64,000 bases of DNA from Plantactinospora soyae (GTDB lineage Bacteria; Actinomycetota; Actinomycetes; Mycobacteriales; Micromonosporaceae): assembly GCF_014874095.1 (NCBI RefSeq), contig NZ_JADBEB010000001.1, positions 2,542,001 to 2,606,000 on the forward strand, written 5' to 3'. The position numbers and the translations under genes were made by a program. The notes below the pieces were generated by a model. The model did not search any database and was not told where the DNA came from. It was given only the letters and a program-made list of their open reading frames with translations. Positions 8,312 through 17,900 of this stretch are shown piece by piece. How positions within the stretch are numbered: position 1 is the stretch's first letter; the number at the start of each line of letters is the position of its first letter.

Positions 8312-9091
8312 CTAAGTCTCCCGCTCCCGGATCGCTCGATCCAGCGCCCGATCCAGCACGATCAGTAGGGCATCGCGGACCGAAAGCCGATCGCGGGCGT
8401 CAAACTGGACCAATGGGACATGCTCTCCGATCGCCAACGCCCAACGGATCGCGGTGAGATCGTGTGCGATGTGCCCGTCGAACGCGTTGACCGCGACCAC
8501 GAACGGTAGCCGGGCACGTTCGAAGTAGTCGATGGCGGGGTAGCAGTCGTCGAGCCGGGAACTGTCCACCACCACCAGGGCACCGAGCGCGCCACGGGCC
8601 AGGTCGTCCCACATGAAGCCGAAGCGCGACTGACCCGGCGTACCGAAGAGGTAGAGCTTGAGGCTGCGGTCGATGGTGACGCAGCCGAAGTCCATCGCCA
8701 CGGTGGTGGTCGTCTTGTCGGAGCGGATTCCGGGGTCGTCGACGCCGATCCCGGCAGTGGTCATCTCCGCCTCGGTGGTCAACGGCGCGATCTCGGAGAT
8801 CGCGCCGACCGTGGTGGTCTTGCCGACGCCGAAGCCACCCGCGATGAGGATCTTCACCGGGATCGGCGCGCTCGAACCGCGTCGCTGTTCGGACCGGGGT
8901 GCCGCCACCGGATCGCCGTCCGACTCGCGGGCGTGGCGTGGCTGTGGACGGGCCGGCTGGGGGTATCCGACCGGCGGTGGCATCCGCCCAGCCGGTACGC
9001 CATACCCCGTGCCGTAACGGCCGGGCGCACTGTTGGCCAATGGGCCGGCCGGCGGGGACGTCGGCCAGTCAGGAGATCGCACGAAGTCCAT
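8312..9091 (-). CDS. Conservon-type GTP/ATP-binding protein (CvnD/MglA-like)
   Basis: A 259-residue small G-protein. A proline-rich leader (about 1-75) precedes the G domain. G1 is GGFGVGKTTT (about residue 86), the switch region has EMTTAGIGVD, G3 is FGTPGQ and G4 is NAFD; these match the Cvn-D class of actinobacterial conservons and the MglA group. In conservons the GTPase works with a membrane kinase-like protein (CvnA), a Roadblock protein (CvnB) and a DUF742 protein (CvnC), and all three follow here upstream. The start overlaps the DUF742 gene by 23 bases, implying translational coupling. Confidence 0.92.
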   Translation of the reverse strand: MDFVRSPDWPTSPPAGPLANSAPGRYGTGYGVPAGRMPPPVGYPQPARPQPRHARESDGDPVAAPRSEQRRGSSAPIPVKILIAGGFGVGKTTTVGAISEIAPLTTEAEMTTAGIGVDDPGIRSDKTTTTVAMDFGCVTIDRSLKLYLFGTPGQSRFGFMWDDLARGALGALVVVDSSRLDDCYPAIDYFERARLPFVVAVNAFDGHIAHDLTAIRWALAIGEHVPLVQFDARDRLSVRDALLIVLDRALDRAIRERET

Positions 9092-9563
9092 CGATCACTC
9101 GCATAATGAGGTCGGGGTCGTGGGCATCCTCGACGTCACAGACGTGTACGTCGAGGTGGCCGGCGGCCCGCAGGTCACCGACCAGGATCTTGGTGACGCC
9201 GAGGTGCATCCGGAGCCGTGCGGAGATCTCCGCCACGGACATCGGCTCGGCGCACAAGGCGACGATGTCCTGGAGTTCCGAAGCGAGACGGGTGACTGGC
9301 AGGTTGGTCCAGGAACTGCCCTCGTATCTGGCGGTGACCTGGGTCTCCAGACTGATCGCCGGATCGACCCCGGACACCCGCCCGGCGGTGAGTACGAACG
9401 GACGTAACCCGGTCGGCACCGGGTCGGACACCGGGATCTCCCCGGTGTCGGCCTCCGGCTCGGGCTCCGGCTCCGGCATCGCGGCCCGGAGGTAGGGCCG
9501 GATCCGGACCGTCGGCAGCACATCCGGCTCCGGCTCTGGTTCCGGTTCCGGCAGTTCGGTCAT
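9069..9563 (-). CDS. DUF742 protein (CvnC-like)
   Basis: A 164-residue protein with an acidic, proline- and glutamate-rich N-terminal half containing repeated PEPEPEPE runs, followed by the DUF742 domain from about residue 50: RPFVLTAGRVSG, then a winged-helix-like part with DIVALCAEPMSVAEISARL and LRMHLGVTKILVGDL. DUF742 proteins are the CvnC component of conservons and are thought to bridge Roadblock protein and GTPase. GAGGAGG ribosome-binding site before the ATG; 73 bases separate it from the Roadblock gene. Confidence 0.92.
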   Translation of the reverse strand: MTELPEPEPEPEPDVLPTVRIRPYLRAAMPEPEPEPEADTGEIPVSDPVPTGLRPFVLTAGRVSGVDPAISLETQVTARYEGSSWTNLPVTRLASELQDIVALCAEPMSVAEISARLRMHLGVTKILVGDLRAAGHLDVHVCDVEDAHDPDLIMRVIDGLRAIS

Positions 9564-9636
9564 GGCACCTCCTCGCTCCGTCCGCGGGCGTATGGCGATG
9601 TCCGGCTGAGCGGCCCGGACGCCGCACCACCTCCGA

Positions 9637-10107
9637 TCACGACTGCACGGAGTTCTTCAGCTCGACGATGAGCCGAGGGGTGAGCGCTCCTCCGGCCCGA
9701 CCCGCGAACAGGGTCATCTCGTACGCGACGGTGCCGAGGTTGGCCGTTCGGTCGGCGACCACCCCCAGTACCGAGCCGCTGCTGATCGCGCTGACCAGCA
9801 GGTAACCGTCGGTCATGTCCACCACGACCCGGTTGAGCGCACCCAGGGTGTACCAGTTGGCGGCTCCACTGGCCAGGCTGGTCATCCCGGACACCACCGC
9901 GGCGAGTCGTTCGGCGTTGGACCGGTCCTTGATCGACGACATGGCCATCAGCAGGCCGTCGGAGGAAACCGCGATCGCCTCCTGTACGCCGGCCGTGCCG
10001 GAGGTGAACGAGTCGAGCAGCCAGTTGAAGGTCCGGGCCTCCTGACTCAGTTCGCCGGTGCCGTTTCCCTGCAGGTCCTGTTCCATGCGGATGAAGGGAG
10101 TGCTCAT
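9637..10107 (-). CDS. Roadblock/LC7 domain protein (CvnB-like)
   Basis: A 156-residue protein consisting mainly of one Roadblock/LC7 domain: FNWLLDSFTSGTAGVQEAIAVSSDG (residues about 28-52), then LVSAISSGSVLGVVAD and a C-terminal helix. The family forms dimers that act on MglA-type GTPases; in conservons it is the CvnB component. The ATG start overlaps the kinase stop codon by four bases (ATGA), so the two are translationally coupled. Confidence 0.92.
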   Translation of the reverse strand: MSTPFIRMEQDLQGNGTGELSQEARTFNWLLDSFTSGTAGVQEAIAVSSDGLLMAMSSIKDRSNAERLAAVVSGMTSLASGAANWYTLGALNRVVVDMTDGYLLVSAISSGSVLGVVADRTANLGTVAYEMTLFAGRAGGALTPRLIVELKNSVQS

Positions 10108-13100
10108 CGTGGTGTTCCCTCTTCGTGGCGGTTGTCTGAACGGACTTCGTTCAGCGCGCGGGCGACGCCGGACTCGAACTGCATGATCAACTCGCGGGCC
10201 CGGTCGGGATCGTCCGGCGTGGCGGTCGCGATGTTGGGTGGCGCCGGGACGCTCAGGTTCGCGCCGGGAACCCGCCGGTTGAGTTGCGGCGGAGCGGCAC
10301 CCGTTCCGGCGCCAGCGGTACCCGGGCCGGCAGGAGCACCCGGTCCGGTGGCACCGGATTCCGCCGTTCCCACTCCGTTGGCGCGGGCTGCCGTCGTCGC
10401 CGGCCGCTGGCCAGCCTGTCCCGGCTGGGAGCCACCGGATTCCGGCCGTGCCGGGTCGCCGTGCTCTGGTCGGGCGCCACCCTGGCCGGTCCGGGGGTCA
10501 CCGTGCTCCGCGCGTACCTCGGTCGGTGCCCGGCGGCTGCTCTCGTACTCCGGGCGGCTGCTCTCGGGCTCCGGCGCCGGTCGCGGAGTGGGCGGCCGGG
10601 ACTGCTGCTCGCGTTGCGCCCGGCGTACCCCGGCCTCGAACTCCTCGATCAACGCCCGTACCACCGACGGGTCGGCCGGGGTCGGTTCGGGCCGGGTCTT
10701 GGGGCCGGTGGCGGGGAGTTGGGCGCCCGGAACCCGCTGGCGCAGCCCTGCGCCTGGGCCGGCGGCCGTCGGTCCCGGGCCGCTGTCGACGGCGCCCGTC
10801 GCCGGGCCACCGGCAGCCGGCTGGCCGGGCGCACCGTTGCGCTGGCCGGGGTGACCCGGTCGGTCCGAGCCGTTGGCCGGCCCCCGGGCTTCCGGGTGCT
10901 CCGGCGATTCCCCATGGTTGGTGCTGGCCGGTTGGCCCGTGACGTCCGGCCCGGTGCTCTCGGGTGACCGGGTCAGGAAGGCGTTCCAGGGCCGGCCGGA
11001 GGCCAGTGACCGGGTCGCCCGACTGATCAGCTCGGCGTCGAAGACCGGCGCGGTCGAGGCCGCCGCCGGCACCAGTTCCGGAATCGGGGCCATCGGCAGC
11101 ACGTCCGGCCTCGGGGCCAGGCTCGGCCTCGGCGACATGTCCGGCCTCGGTGCGACGTCCGGCCTTGGCACCACGGTCGGCTCCGGTCTCGGCGCCACGG
11201 TCGGCCTCAGGATCGGGTTCTCCACCGGGAGCCGGCCCGGCACCAGGGCCATCGGCGGTCCGGCGTCGGGAACGTGGACCGGCCGGACGGGCAGCGGCTG
11301 CTGCACCGGTGCCCGGGCCACCACCGGCGCCTCCGGGTGGCGGGTGATCAGCAGTTGGTCGTCGATCTCGACGCCCACGGTCACCCCGCCGCCGGGCGTG
11401 GTCGCGGAGAGGGTCACCTGCCAGCCGTGCCGTCGGGCGAGCCGACCGACCACGAACAGTCCGAGTACCTCGGTCGGCACGAGGTCGAGCCGCTCGCGTC
11501 GGGTCAACCGGGCGTTCTCCTCGGCCAGCCGCTCCGGTGTCATGCCGATGCCGTGGTCGACCAGGTTGAGCCGTACCCCGCCGGGCATGACCTCGGTGAG
11601 CACCGTCACCCGGGTGTGCGGCGGGGAGAAGGCTGTGGCGTTCTCCATGAGTTCGGCCAGGGTGAGGACGAGGTCACCGATGACCCCGGGTGCCACCGCG
11701 ACATCGAGCCGGACCTGCACGTCGACCCGGGTGTAGTCCTCGATCTCACCGAGTGCCAGCCGGACCACGTCGCCGAGCGGCAGCGGAGCCACGTGCCCGT
11801 CCCCGCCGGCCCCGCCGGAGAGCACGACCAGGCTGCTCGCGTTGCGGCGCAGCCGGCTGGAGACGTGGTCGAGCCGGTACAGGTGCTGTAGGCGGCCCGG
11901 ATCCGTCTCCTGCTGTTCCAGCCGGTCGATCAGCGCGATCTGCCGACCGACCAGATTCTGGGTACGCCGTCCCACGTGCCCGAACATCTGGGCCACGTTG
12001 CGCCGGCTGGCGGCCTGCCGCTCGACCAGCCGGGCGGCCGTACCCTGCACCCGTTCGAAGGCCCGGGCCAGGTCGCCGATCTCGTCCCGGCCGCGTACGT
12101 CCACCGGGTCGAGCCGGATCGGGTCGGGCGACTCGGACTCGTCGTCGACGATCCGGACCAGTTCCGCCTCGGCGACCCGGGCCATCCGGTCGGCGGAGAC
12201 GGTCAGCCGGGTCAGCGGCCGGGCGACGGTACGGGCCACGGCCAGGCTCAGCAGCATCATCAGCGCGATGATGAGCAGCACCAGCAGACCCACGGTGTAC
12301 GCGCCCGCGATCGCCCGCTGACGCTGCTCGGTCACCTCGCTGACCACATCGGTGACGATCTTCTTCTCGATGAACTGGCCGAGGGTGGTCAGCGAGGAGA
12401 CGGCCGGGAACAGCCGTTCCAGGGAGAGCCCGATCACCGCGCCGGTCGGGTTGAGCGAGCCGACGCTGAGGAACTCGGGGCTGGTCCGGGCCGCCACCGC
12501 CCGCTCCACCAGCCCGTACAGCTCGTTCTGGGCCGGTGTGGCGAAGCCACGGAACCGGGCCAGATTAGATTGCAGCCGGGACATGTTGGCCACGTACGCG
12601 GTGCCGGCGGAGGGGCTCTTCGTCCCGACGACCAGCACGATCAGGGTGCCGGCGGCGCTGATCCCCTCGTCGGTCCGGAGCACCGCGTCCAGGGCGATCA
12701 TCTGTCGGCCCTCGGGCGTGTTCGCGTCCGCGCTCCGGACCAGTCGCAACGACTCGATCAGGCTGGTGTGGCTGTACGCGAACCCGTTGACCACCTCGTC
12801 CGGGCTGATCCGTCGGGCGAGTACGCCGAGCCGTACGTCGGTGAGCCGCTGCACGGTGCCGAGGGCGGTCTCGATCTCCGGGGTCACATCCTCGCCGAGT
12901 TCGGCGCGCAGGTCGGCGAGCCGGTCTCCGACCTGCGCGGTCTGCTTGACCAGTTCGGACCGGCCGACGACGTTCAGCAGGTAGCCGATCGAGAGCAGAC
13001 GCTCCAGTTGCAACTCCTGCACCAGGGTGCCGACCCGGCCGGCCCGGCGTACGGAGTCCGCGGTGTCGGCCGCCTTCCGGGCCGAGTCGATCCGGTCGAC

Positions 13101-13193
13101 CAGCACCGGTACGGCGAGGCCGATGGTGCTGAGCAGCGGGATGATGACGAGCAGGGCGAGCCTGCCCCGGATCCGCAGCCTACCGAGCAGCAT
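10104..13193 (-). CDS. NIT-HAMP sensor histidine kinase (CvnA-like)
   Basis: A 1029-residue membrane kinase. Transmembrane helix 1 spans about residues 11-31, a NIT-type sensor domain about 45-290, helix 2 about 299-320, HAMP about 321-395. The phosphoacceptor region has YRLDHVSSRLRRN (His443), and the ATPase shows N box LAELMENATAF (about 513), DHGIGM (about 546) and GLFVVGRLARRHG. Residues 640-1029 are a proline-rich disordered tail with two copies of a RVPGAxL ... ALIEEFEAGV-like motif. NIT domains are associated with nitrate/nitrite sensing, but the ligand here is unknown. ATG 13193 was chosen because it starts just before helix 1; it overlaps the upstream gene by 14 bases. Confidence 0.9.
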   Translation of the reverse strand: MLLGRLRIRGRLALLVIIPLLSTIGLAVPVLVDRIDSARKAADTADSVRRAGRVGTLVQELQLERLLSIGYLLNVVGRSELVKQTAQVGDRLADLRAELGEDVTPEIETALGTVQRLTDVRLGVLARRISPDEVVNGFAYSHTSLIESLRLVRSADANTPEGRQMIALDAVLRTDEGISAAGTLIVLVVGTKSPSAGTAYVANMSRLQSNLARFRGFATPAQNELYGLVERAVAARTSPEFLSVGSLNPTGAVIGLSLERLFPAVSSLTTLGQFIEKKIVTDVVSEVTEQRQRAIAGAYTVGLLVLLIIALMMLLSLAVARTVARPLTRLTVSADRMARVAEAELVRIVDDESESPDPIRLDPVDVRGRDEIGDLARAFERVQGTAARLVERQAASRRNVAQMFGHVGRRTQNLVGRQIALIDRLEQQETDPGRLQHLYRLDHVSSRLRRNASSLVVLSGGAGGDGHVAPLPLGDVVRLALGEIEDYTRVDVQVRLDVAVAPGVIGDLVLTLAELMENATAFSPPHTRVTVLTEVMPGGVRLNLVDHGIGMTPERLAEENARLTRRERLDLVPTEVLGLFVVGRLARRHGWQVTLSATTPGGGVTVGVEIDDQLLITRHPEAPVVARAPVQQPLPVRPVHVPDAGPPMALVPGRLPVENPILRPTVAPRPEPTVVPRPDVAPRPDMSPRPSLAPRPDVLPMAPIPELVPAAASTAPVFDAELISRATRSLASGRPWNAFLTRSPESTGPDVTGQPASTNHGESPEHPEARGPANGSDRPGHPGQRNGAPGQPAAGGPATGAVDSGPGPTAAGPGAGLRQRVPGAQLPATGPKTRPEPTPADPSVVRALIEEFEAGVRRAQREQQSRPPTPRPAPEPESSRPEYESSRRAPTEVRAEHGDPRTGQGGARPEHGDPARPESGGSQPGQAGQRPATTAARANGVGTAESGATGPGAPAGPGTAGAGTGAAPPQLNRRVPGANLSVPAPPNIATATPDDPDRARELIMQFESGVARALNEVRSDNRHEEGTPR

Positions 13194-14541
13194 CGGGACG
13201 TCCCCAGTGCGCCGGTTGGCCGTCCTGGCCGCCGGGCATGGCCGGATTGGCCTGTCCGGCGGGTACCGGGTCCGGCCAGTCCGGCAGTGGGCTACGCCGG
13301 CCCGGGTCGCCAGCGGGGTCCGGCCGGTACGACCGGCGCTCGGGCAGCGGCGACGGTGGCGCCAGCGGTGGTGGTCCGGCCAGCGGTGGCGGTCCGGCCA
13401 GCGGTGACCCGAGAACGGGCGGTGGTTCGGCCAGTGGTGGCCCGCCCAGCGGCGGTCCGACCTCGCGGGCCAGGCCGGGGCGGGCCTCGTCGGCCGGGAT
13501 GATGCCGGGTTCACCGAGGTAGGCGGAGCCGGGCCGGGTCGTCCGGCCGGCGACCAGGGTACCGGCGGCCAGGGCCACGATCATCAGCACCGCGAGTGCG
13601 AGCGCGGCGATCGCGATCAGTCCCTGGTCGGTCAGTTCGCCGGCGCGCTCCGCGAGCAGGATGTCCAGCTCGGCCAGGATGATCGTGGAGAGTTCGGCTC
13701 CGGACAGGTGTGCCGAGGACCGGGCGGTGCTCACCTGGATCGGGTCCGCACCCCGGGGATCCGAGGTGAGTCCGGCCAGTGTCTCCACCGCGCGCTGGTA
13801 GCCGTCGAGCCGCCGGAGCAGGTTGCCGCCCAGGGTCCGGCTCTCGGTGTCCTCGACCGCCACCCGCAGGCCGCTGACCAGGTCGCTCGCGGGTTCGACC
13901 ACGGCGGCGCGGGCCAGAGCCAGCTGGCCGGCGGTCCGCAGCCGCTCGGACGTCGGACGCTTCGCCGCCATCACGGTGAGGTCGGCGAGGCGACCGGCCG
14001 CGACCAGGGCCTCCGGCAGTTCCTCGGCCGCGGCGTCCTGGAGGTGGTACGAATCCGATTCCGGGTCCCGGATCAGGCCGGAACTCTCCCGCACCTTGGC
14101 GTAGAGGGCCAACAGCAGGTCGCCGGCCTCGCTGTACGCCGCCGACGCGGTGGCCGGATCCGTCGGGGTGCTGTCCGGCAGCGCCTCGATCTTGGCGCGT
14201 ATCCCGGCCCAGCGCTCGCTGGTCCGCAGTTCGGCGCCGTACCGGACGTCCACCGCGCTGGTGTTCTCGACCGCACTCCGCAGCGCCTCGCGGGCGCCCG
14301 AACGACCCGCCACCGCGCTGGACTGGGCGTCGACCAGGGCGACCGTGACCGGCCCGAGTGCACGAAGGTACTCGATGCCGTGCCGTTCCCGGTCCGCGTA
14401 CGCCCGCCGCTCGTCGGTGGTCTGCCAGTGCGAGCTGAACAGCACACCGATCGGTACCAGCAGGGCGACCGCGAGGAGCACTCGCAGCACCACACCGGTC
14501 CGTTTCGACACGCGCCGAGACCGCTGCGCGGTAACTGTCAT
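13180..14541 (-). CDS. Two-helix membrane sensor-like protein with proline-rich tail
   Basis: A 453-residue protein with one transmembrane helix at about residues 18-39, a helical extracytoplasmic domain of about 265 residues, a second helix at about 306-330 and a 120-residue proline/glycine-rich cytoplasmic tail made of repeated GGPP/AGPP units. It has the layout of a chemoreceptor or kinase sensor module but lacks HAMP and kinase domains. It is the first gene of the conservon operon and overlaps the kinase gene by 14 bases; a GGAG site precedes the ATG. A role as accessory sensor for the NIT kinase is inference. Confidence 0.75.
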   Translation of the reverse strand: MTVTAQRSRRVSKRTGVVLRVLLAVALLVPIGVLFSSHWQTTDERRAYADRERHGIEYLRALGPVTVALVDAQSSAVAGRSGAREALRSAVENTSAVDVRYGAELRTSERWAGIRAKIEALPDSTPTDPATASAAYSEAGDLLLALYAKVRESSGLIRDPESDSYHLQDAAAEELPEALVAAGRLADLTVMAAKRPTSERLRTAGQLALARAAVVEPASDLVSGLRVAVEDTESRTLGGNLLRRLDGYQRAVETLAGLTSDPRGADPIQVSTARSSAHLSGAELSTIILAELDILLAERAGELTDQGLIAIAALALAVLMIVALAAGTLVAGRTTRPGSAYLGEPGIIPADEARPGLAREVGPPLGGPPLAEPPPVLGSPLAGPPPLAGPPPLAPPSPLPERRSYRPDPAGDPGRRSPLPDWPDPVPAGQANPAMPGGQDGQPAHWGRPDAAR

Positions 14542-14912
14542 CGTCCATCTCCATCGGCGAGGGGTGCGATCTGGTGGAGGGCGTGGGGAGGCCGCCGGTC
14601 CCGTCCACCGGACCGGAAAACTAATGGACTTCGGACCCGGACGATCCAGGTCGAGCAGTCAGTTATGCGTCACTTGGGTACAGGTAACGCCCAGTGACCG
14701 AAAATGTCACTCGTTGTGCATAGTTGCCTAGGCGCATGTATCGATTAATGGCTGGTGCACCGAAAGATCGGAATTCACGGGATCCGAATATGCTTCGCCG
14801 GATACCGCCCCTCCCGGCGCGGACGACCAACCGTCCACACCGAACGGGCCAGCCGGACGGACGTACGGCGGATCTCAGCCAACCCTCAGGCGCCGCGCCG
14901 TACGGTGTGCCC
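14542..14912. promoter_or_regulatory. Divergent promoter region with GTCACT inverted repeat
   Basis: This 371-base gap between the conservon operon (minus strand) and the hydrolase-ABC gene (plus strand) holds no convincing gene. It contains an imperfect dyad, GTCACTTGGG at 14669-14678 and CCCAGTGAC at 14690-14698, and a further GTCACT about eight bases on, in the most AT-rich part of the gap. This is a plausible operator for either direction; no strong -35/-10 pair could be assigned. Confidence 0.4.
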
Positions 14913-17900
14913 ATGCCTTCCCGACTGCTGGCGCGGCTGCGCCGTGTCCTGCGCCCGGCCGAGCCGGACCGACCGGACGCCGCCGGCCCGAACCCGCCCG
15001 CGCGGCCGTGGCGGGCCCGCCTGACCCGGCGGCGGGTGGTGGCCGGGTCGACCGTGGTGGTGCTGCTCGCGGCGCTGGTCGGCTGGGCGGTCTGGCCGGA
15101 ACAGCGGTCGTACTCCACAACGGACTCGATGATCACCGTCCGGTCCGGGCCGAACGGGGACCAGCCGGTCGATCTGGATACCACGTTCTACCTGCCGGAG
15201 GGGGCGAGTTCGGCCCGGCCGGCCCCGGCGGTGCTGCTGGCGCACGGGTTCGGCGGTACGAAGCGTTCGGTCTCCTCCGACGCGCAGGACCTGGCCGACC
15301 TCGGGTACGCCGTGCTGACGTACACCGCCCGGGGGTTCGGGCGCAGCACCGGGCAGATCCACCTGGACAATCCCGACTACGAGGTACGGGACGCCTCCCG
15401 GCTGCTCGACTGGCTCGCCCAGCGACCGGACATCCGCAAGGACGCGGCCGGTGACCCCCGGGTGGGCGTCGTCGGCGGCTCGTACGGCGGCGGACTGGCC
15501 CTGCTGCTCGCCGCCCAGGACCAGCGGGTGGACGCCATCGTGCCGATGATCACGTGGCACGACCTGGCCCGCTCCTTCCTGCCCGAGTCCACCGGCCGGG
15601 AACCGGTCGACGGGGTGTTCAAGAAGGGCTGGGCCGGCATCTTCTTCGGCAGCGGAAGCGGTGGCGGGCTCGGCGGCCTGGGCGCCCCGGGCGGTGCCGG
15701 CAACCCGGGCGGAAGTTCCGACGACGAGTCCGGCCCGGACGACGAATCCGGTCCGGAGGGCACCGGGAACGAGCCTCCGGCCGGCCAGGACCCGGTGCTC
15801 GGCACGGTGCCGGGGGCGGTACCCGGAGCCACCCCGACCGATCCGGCCTGCGGTCGCTTCGCCGCCGACGTCTGCGCCGCGTACCTGCGGATCGCCACCA
15901 CCGGCCGGGGCGACCCGGCGGCGGTCGAGCTGCTCCGCCGGTCCAGCCCGGCCGGGGTGCTCGACCGGATCAAGGCGCCCACCCTGCTGGTCCAGGGCGC
16001 GGCGGACACCCTCTTCCCGCTCGCCGAGGCCGACGCCAACGCCCGGGGCATCGCGGCGGCCGGCACCCCGGTCCGGGTCGCCTGGTTCACCGGCGGACAC
16101 GACGGCGGCGAGGGCCCGCAGACCGACCAGGACCGGCTCCGTTTCCTGATGGCCCAGTGGCTCGACCACTACGTCAAGGGTGCCGGCGAGGCGCCGTCGG
16201 CCAGCTTCACCTGGTCCCGGATCGCCGGCTTCGACGCGCTGGACCGTGGCCTGGTCGCCACCGGCTTCTCCGTCGCCGACTACCCCGGCGTCGGTGGCGC
16301 CGCCACCAGCACCGTCGGGGTCGCCGGGCCGCAGCAGCGGATCGCGAACCCGCCCAACGGAAATCCGGCGGCGATCTCGGCGCTGCCGTTCGCCGGCGGG
16401 TTCTCCTCGCTGCTCGACGGCGTGGCCGGTGACCTGCCGGGCCAGCACGCCCGGTTCGAGTCGGCACCGCTGGAGCACGCGGTCGACGTGGTCGGCTCGC
16501 CGAGCGTCGCGATCCGGGCCGCCTCGCCGACCGGCGAGGCGGTGCTCTTCGTGAAGCTCTACGACGTCGACCCGACCGGTCCGGCCGCGCTCTCCAACGG
16601 CCTGGTCGCCCCGGTACGGCTGACCGGCCTGCCCGCCGACATCGCGGCGGCCGTACCGGTCCGGGTGACCCTGCCGGCGATCGTCCGCCGGATCGAGGCC
16701 GGACACCGGCTCCGGATCGTGGTCGCCAGCTCCGACCAGGGCTACGCCACCCCGGCCGAGCCGGTCACCTACACCGTCGCGCTCGGCGGGGCGGGTGGGA
16801 ACGTCGGGGCGGTTCCGGGCGGTGCCGCCCTGACCGGCGCCGAGGTGTCGCTGCCGACGGTCGACGGCACGCCGATCGCCACCCCGGCGGTGGCCTGGCG
16901 CTGGACCCTGGTCGGCCTGCTCGCCGCCATCGTGCTCGGGCTCGTCGTGGTCGTCGCCGTGGTACGCCGCCGGCACCGCCGGCACGACACCTCGATCGTC
17001 CCCGGGTACGCCGACACCCCGCTGGTGGTCCGCGAACTACGCAAGGAGTACGCCGACGGCTTCGTCGCGGTCTCCCGGATCGACTTCGAGGTGCACCGGG
17101 GTCAGGTGGTCGGCCTGCTGGGGCCGAACGGCGCCGGCAAGACCACCACCCTCCGGGTGCTGATGGGGCTGACCCAGCCGACCGCGGGCGAGATCCACGT
17201 CTTCGGCCACCGGCTGGTACCCGGCTCGCCGGTGCTGTCCCGGATCGGCTCCCTGGTCGAGGGACCGGGCTTCCTGCCACATCTGAGCGGGCTGGAGAAC
17301 CTGCGGGCGTACTGGCGGGCGACGGGTCGGAAGTGGGCGGACGCGCACTTCGACGAGGCGCTGGAGATCGCCGGGCTCGGCGACTCGGTGCACCGCAAGA
17401 CCCGCAAGTACAGCCACGGAATGCGGCAGCGGTTGGCGATCGCGCAGGCCATGCTCGGCCTGCCGGAGCTGCTGGTGCTGGACGAGCCGACCGACGGGCT
17501 CGACCCGCCGCAGATCGCCGAGATGCGCCGGGTGCTGCGCCGGTACGCCACCGACGGTCGGGCCGTACTGGTCTCCAGCCACCTGCTGGCCGAGGTGGAA
17601 CAGACCTGTACGCACGCGGTCGTCGTACACAAGGGGACGATCGTGGCGTCCGGTCGGGTGGACGAGATCGTCGGCGAGTCCCCGAGCACCCAGTTCGACG
17701 TCTCCGACGATGCCGCCGCGCGGGCCGTACTCGACCGGCTGGACGGGGTACGGGTGCTGCCGGACCCGGACGGCGGCCTGGTGGTGGACACCAACGGCAC
17801 CGCCCGGAGCGAGGTGGTGGCCGAACTGGTCCGGGCCGGTGTCGGGGTCGACCGGGTGGTGCCCCGGCGTCGCCTGGAGGACGCCTTCCTCGCCCTGGTC

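Noticed and set aside
9420..9560. GCTCCGG-type repeats within the DUF742 gene as a DNA regulatory array
   Set aside because: They simply encode the repeated PEPEPE runs in the protein leader.
11976..13502. Long open frame on the plus strand (508 codons) opposite the histidine kinase gene
   Set aside because: It mirrors the third-position GC bias of the kinase gene, has no recognisable domain and would bury conserved kinase motifs; treated as a shadow.
14886..16985. 699-codon open frame on the minus strand opposite the hydrolase-ABC gene
   Set aside because: Low-complexity product and no ribosome-binding site; the plus-strand frame holds all catalytic motifs.
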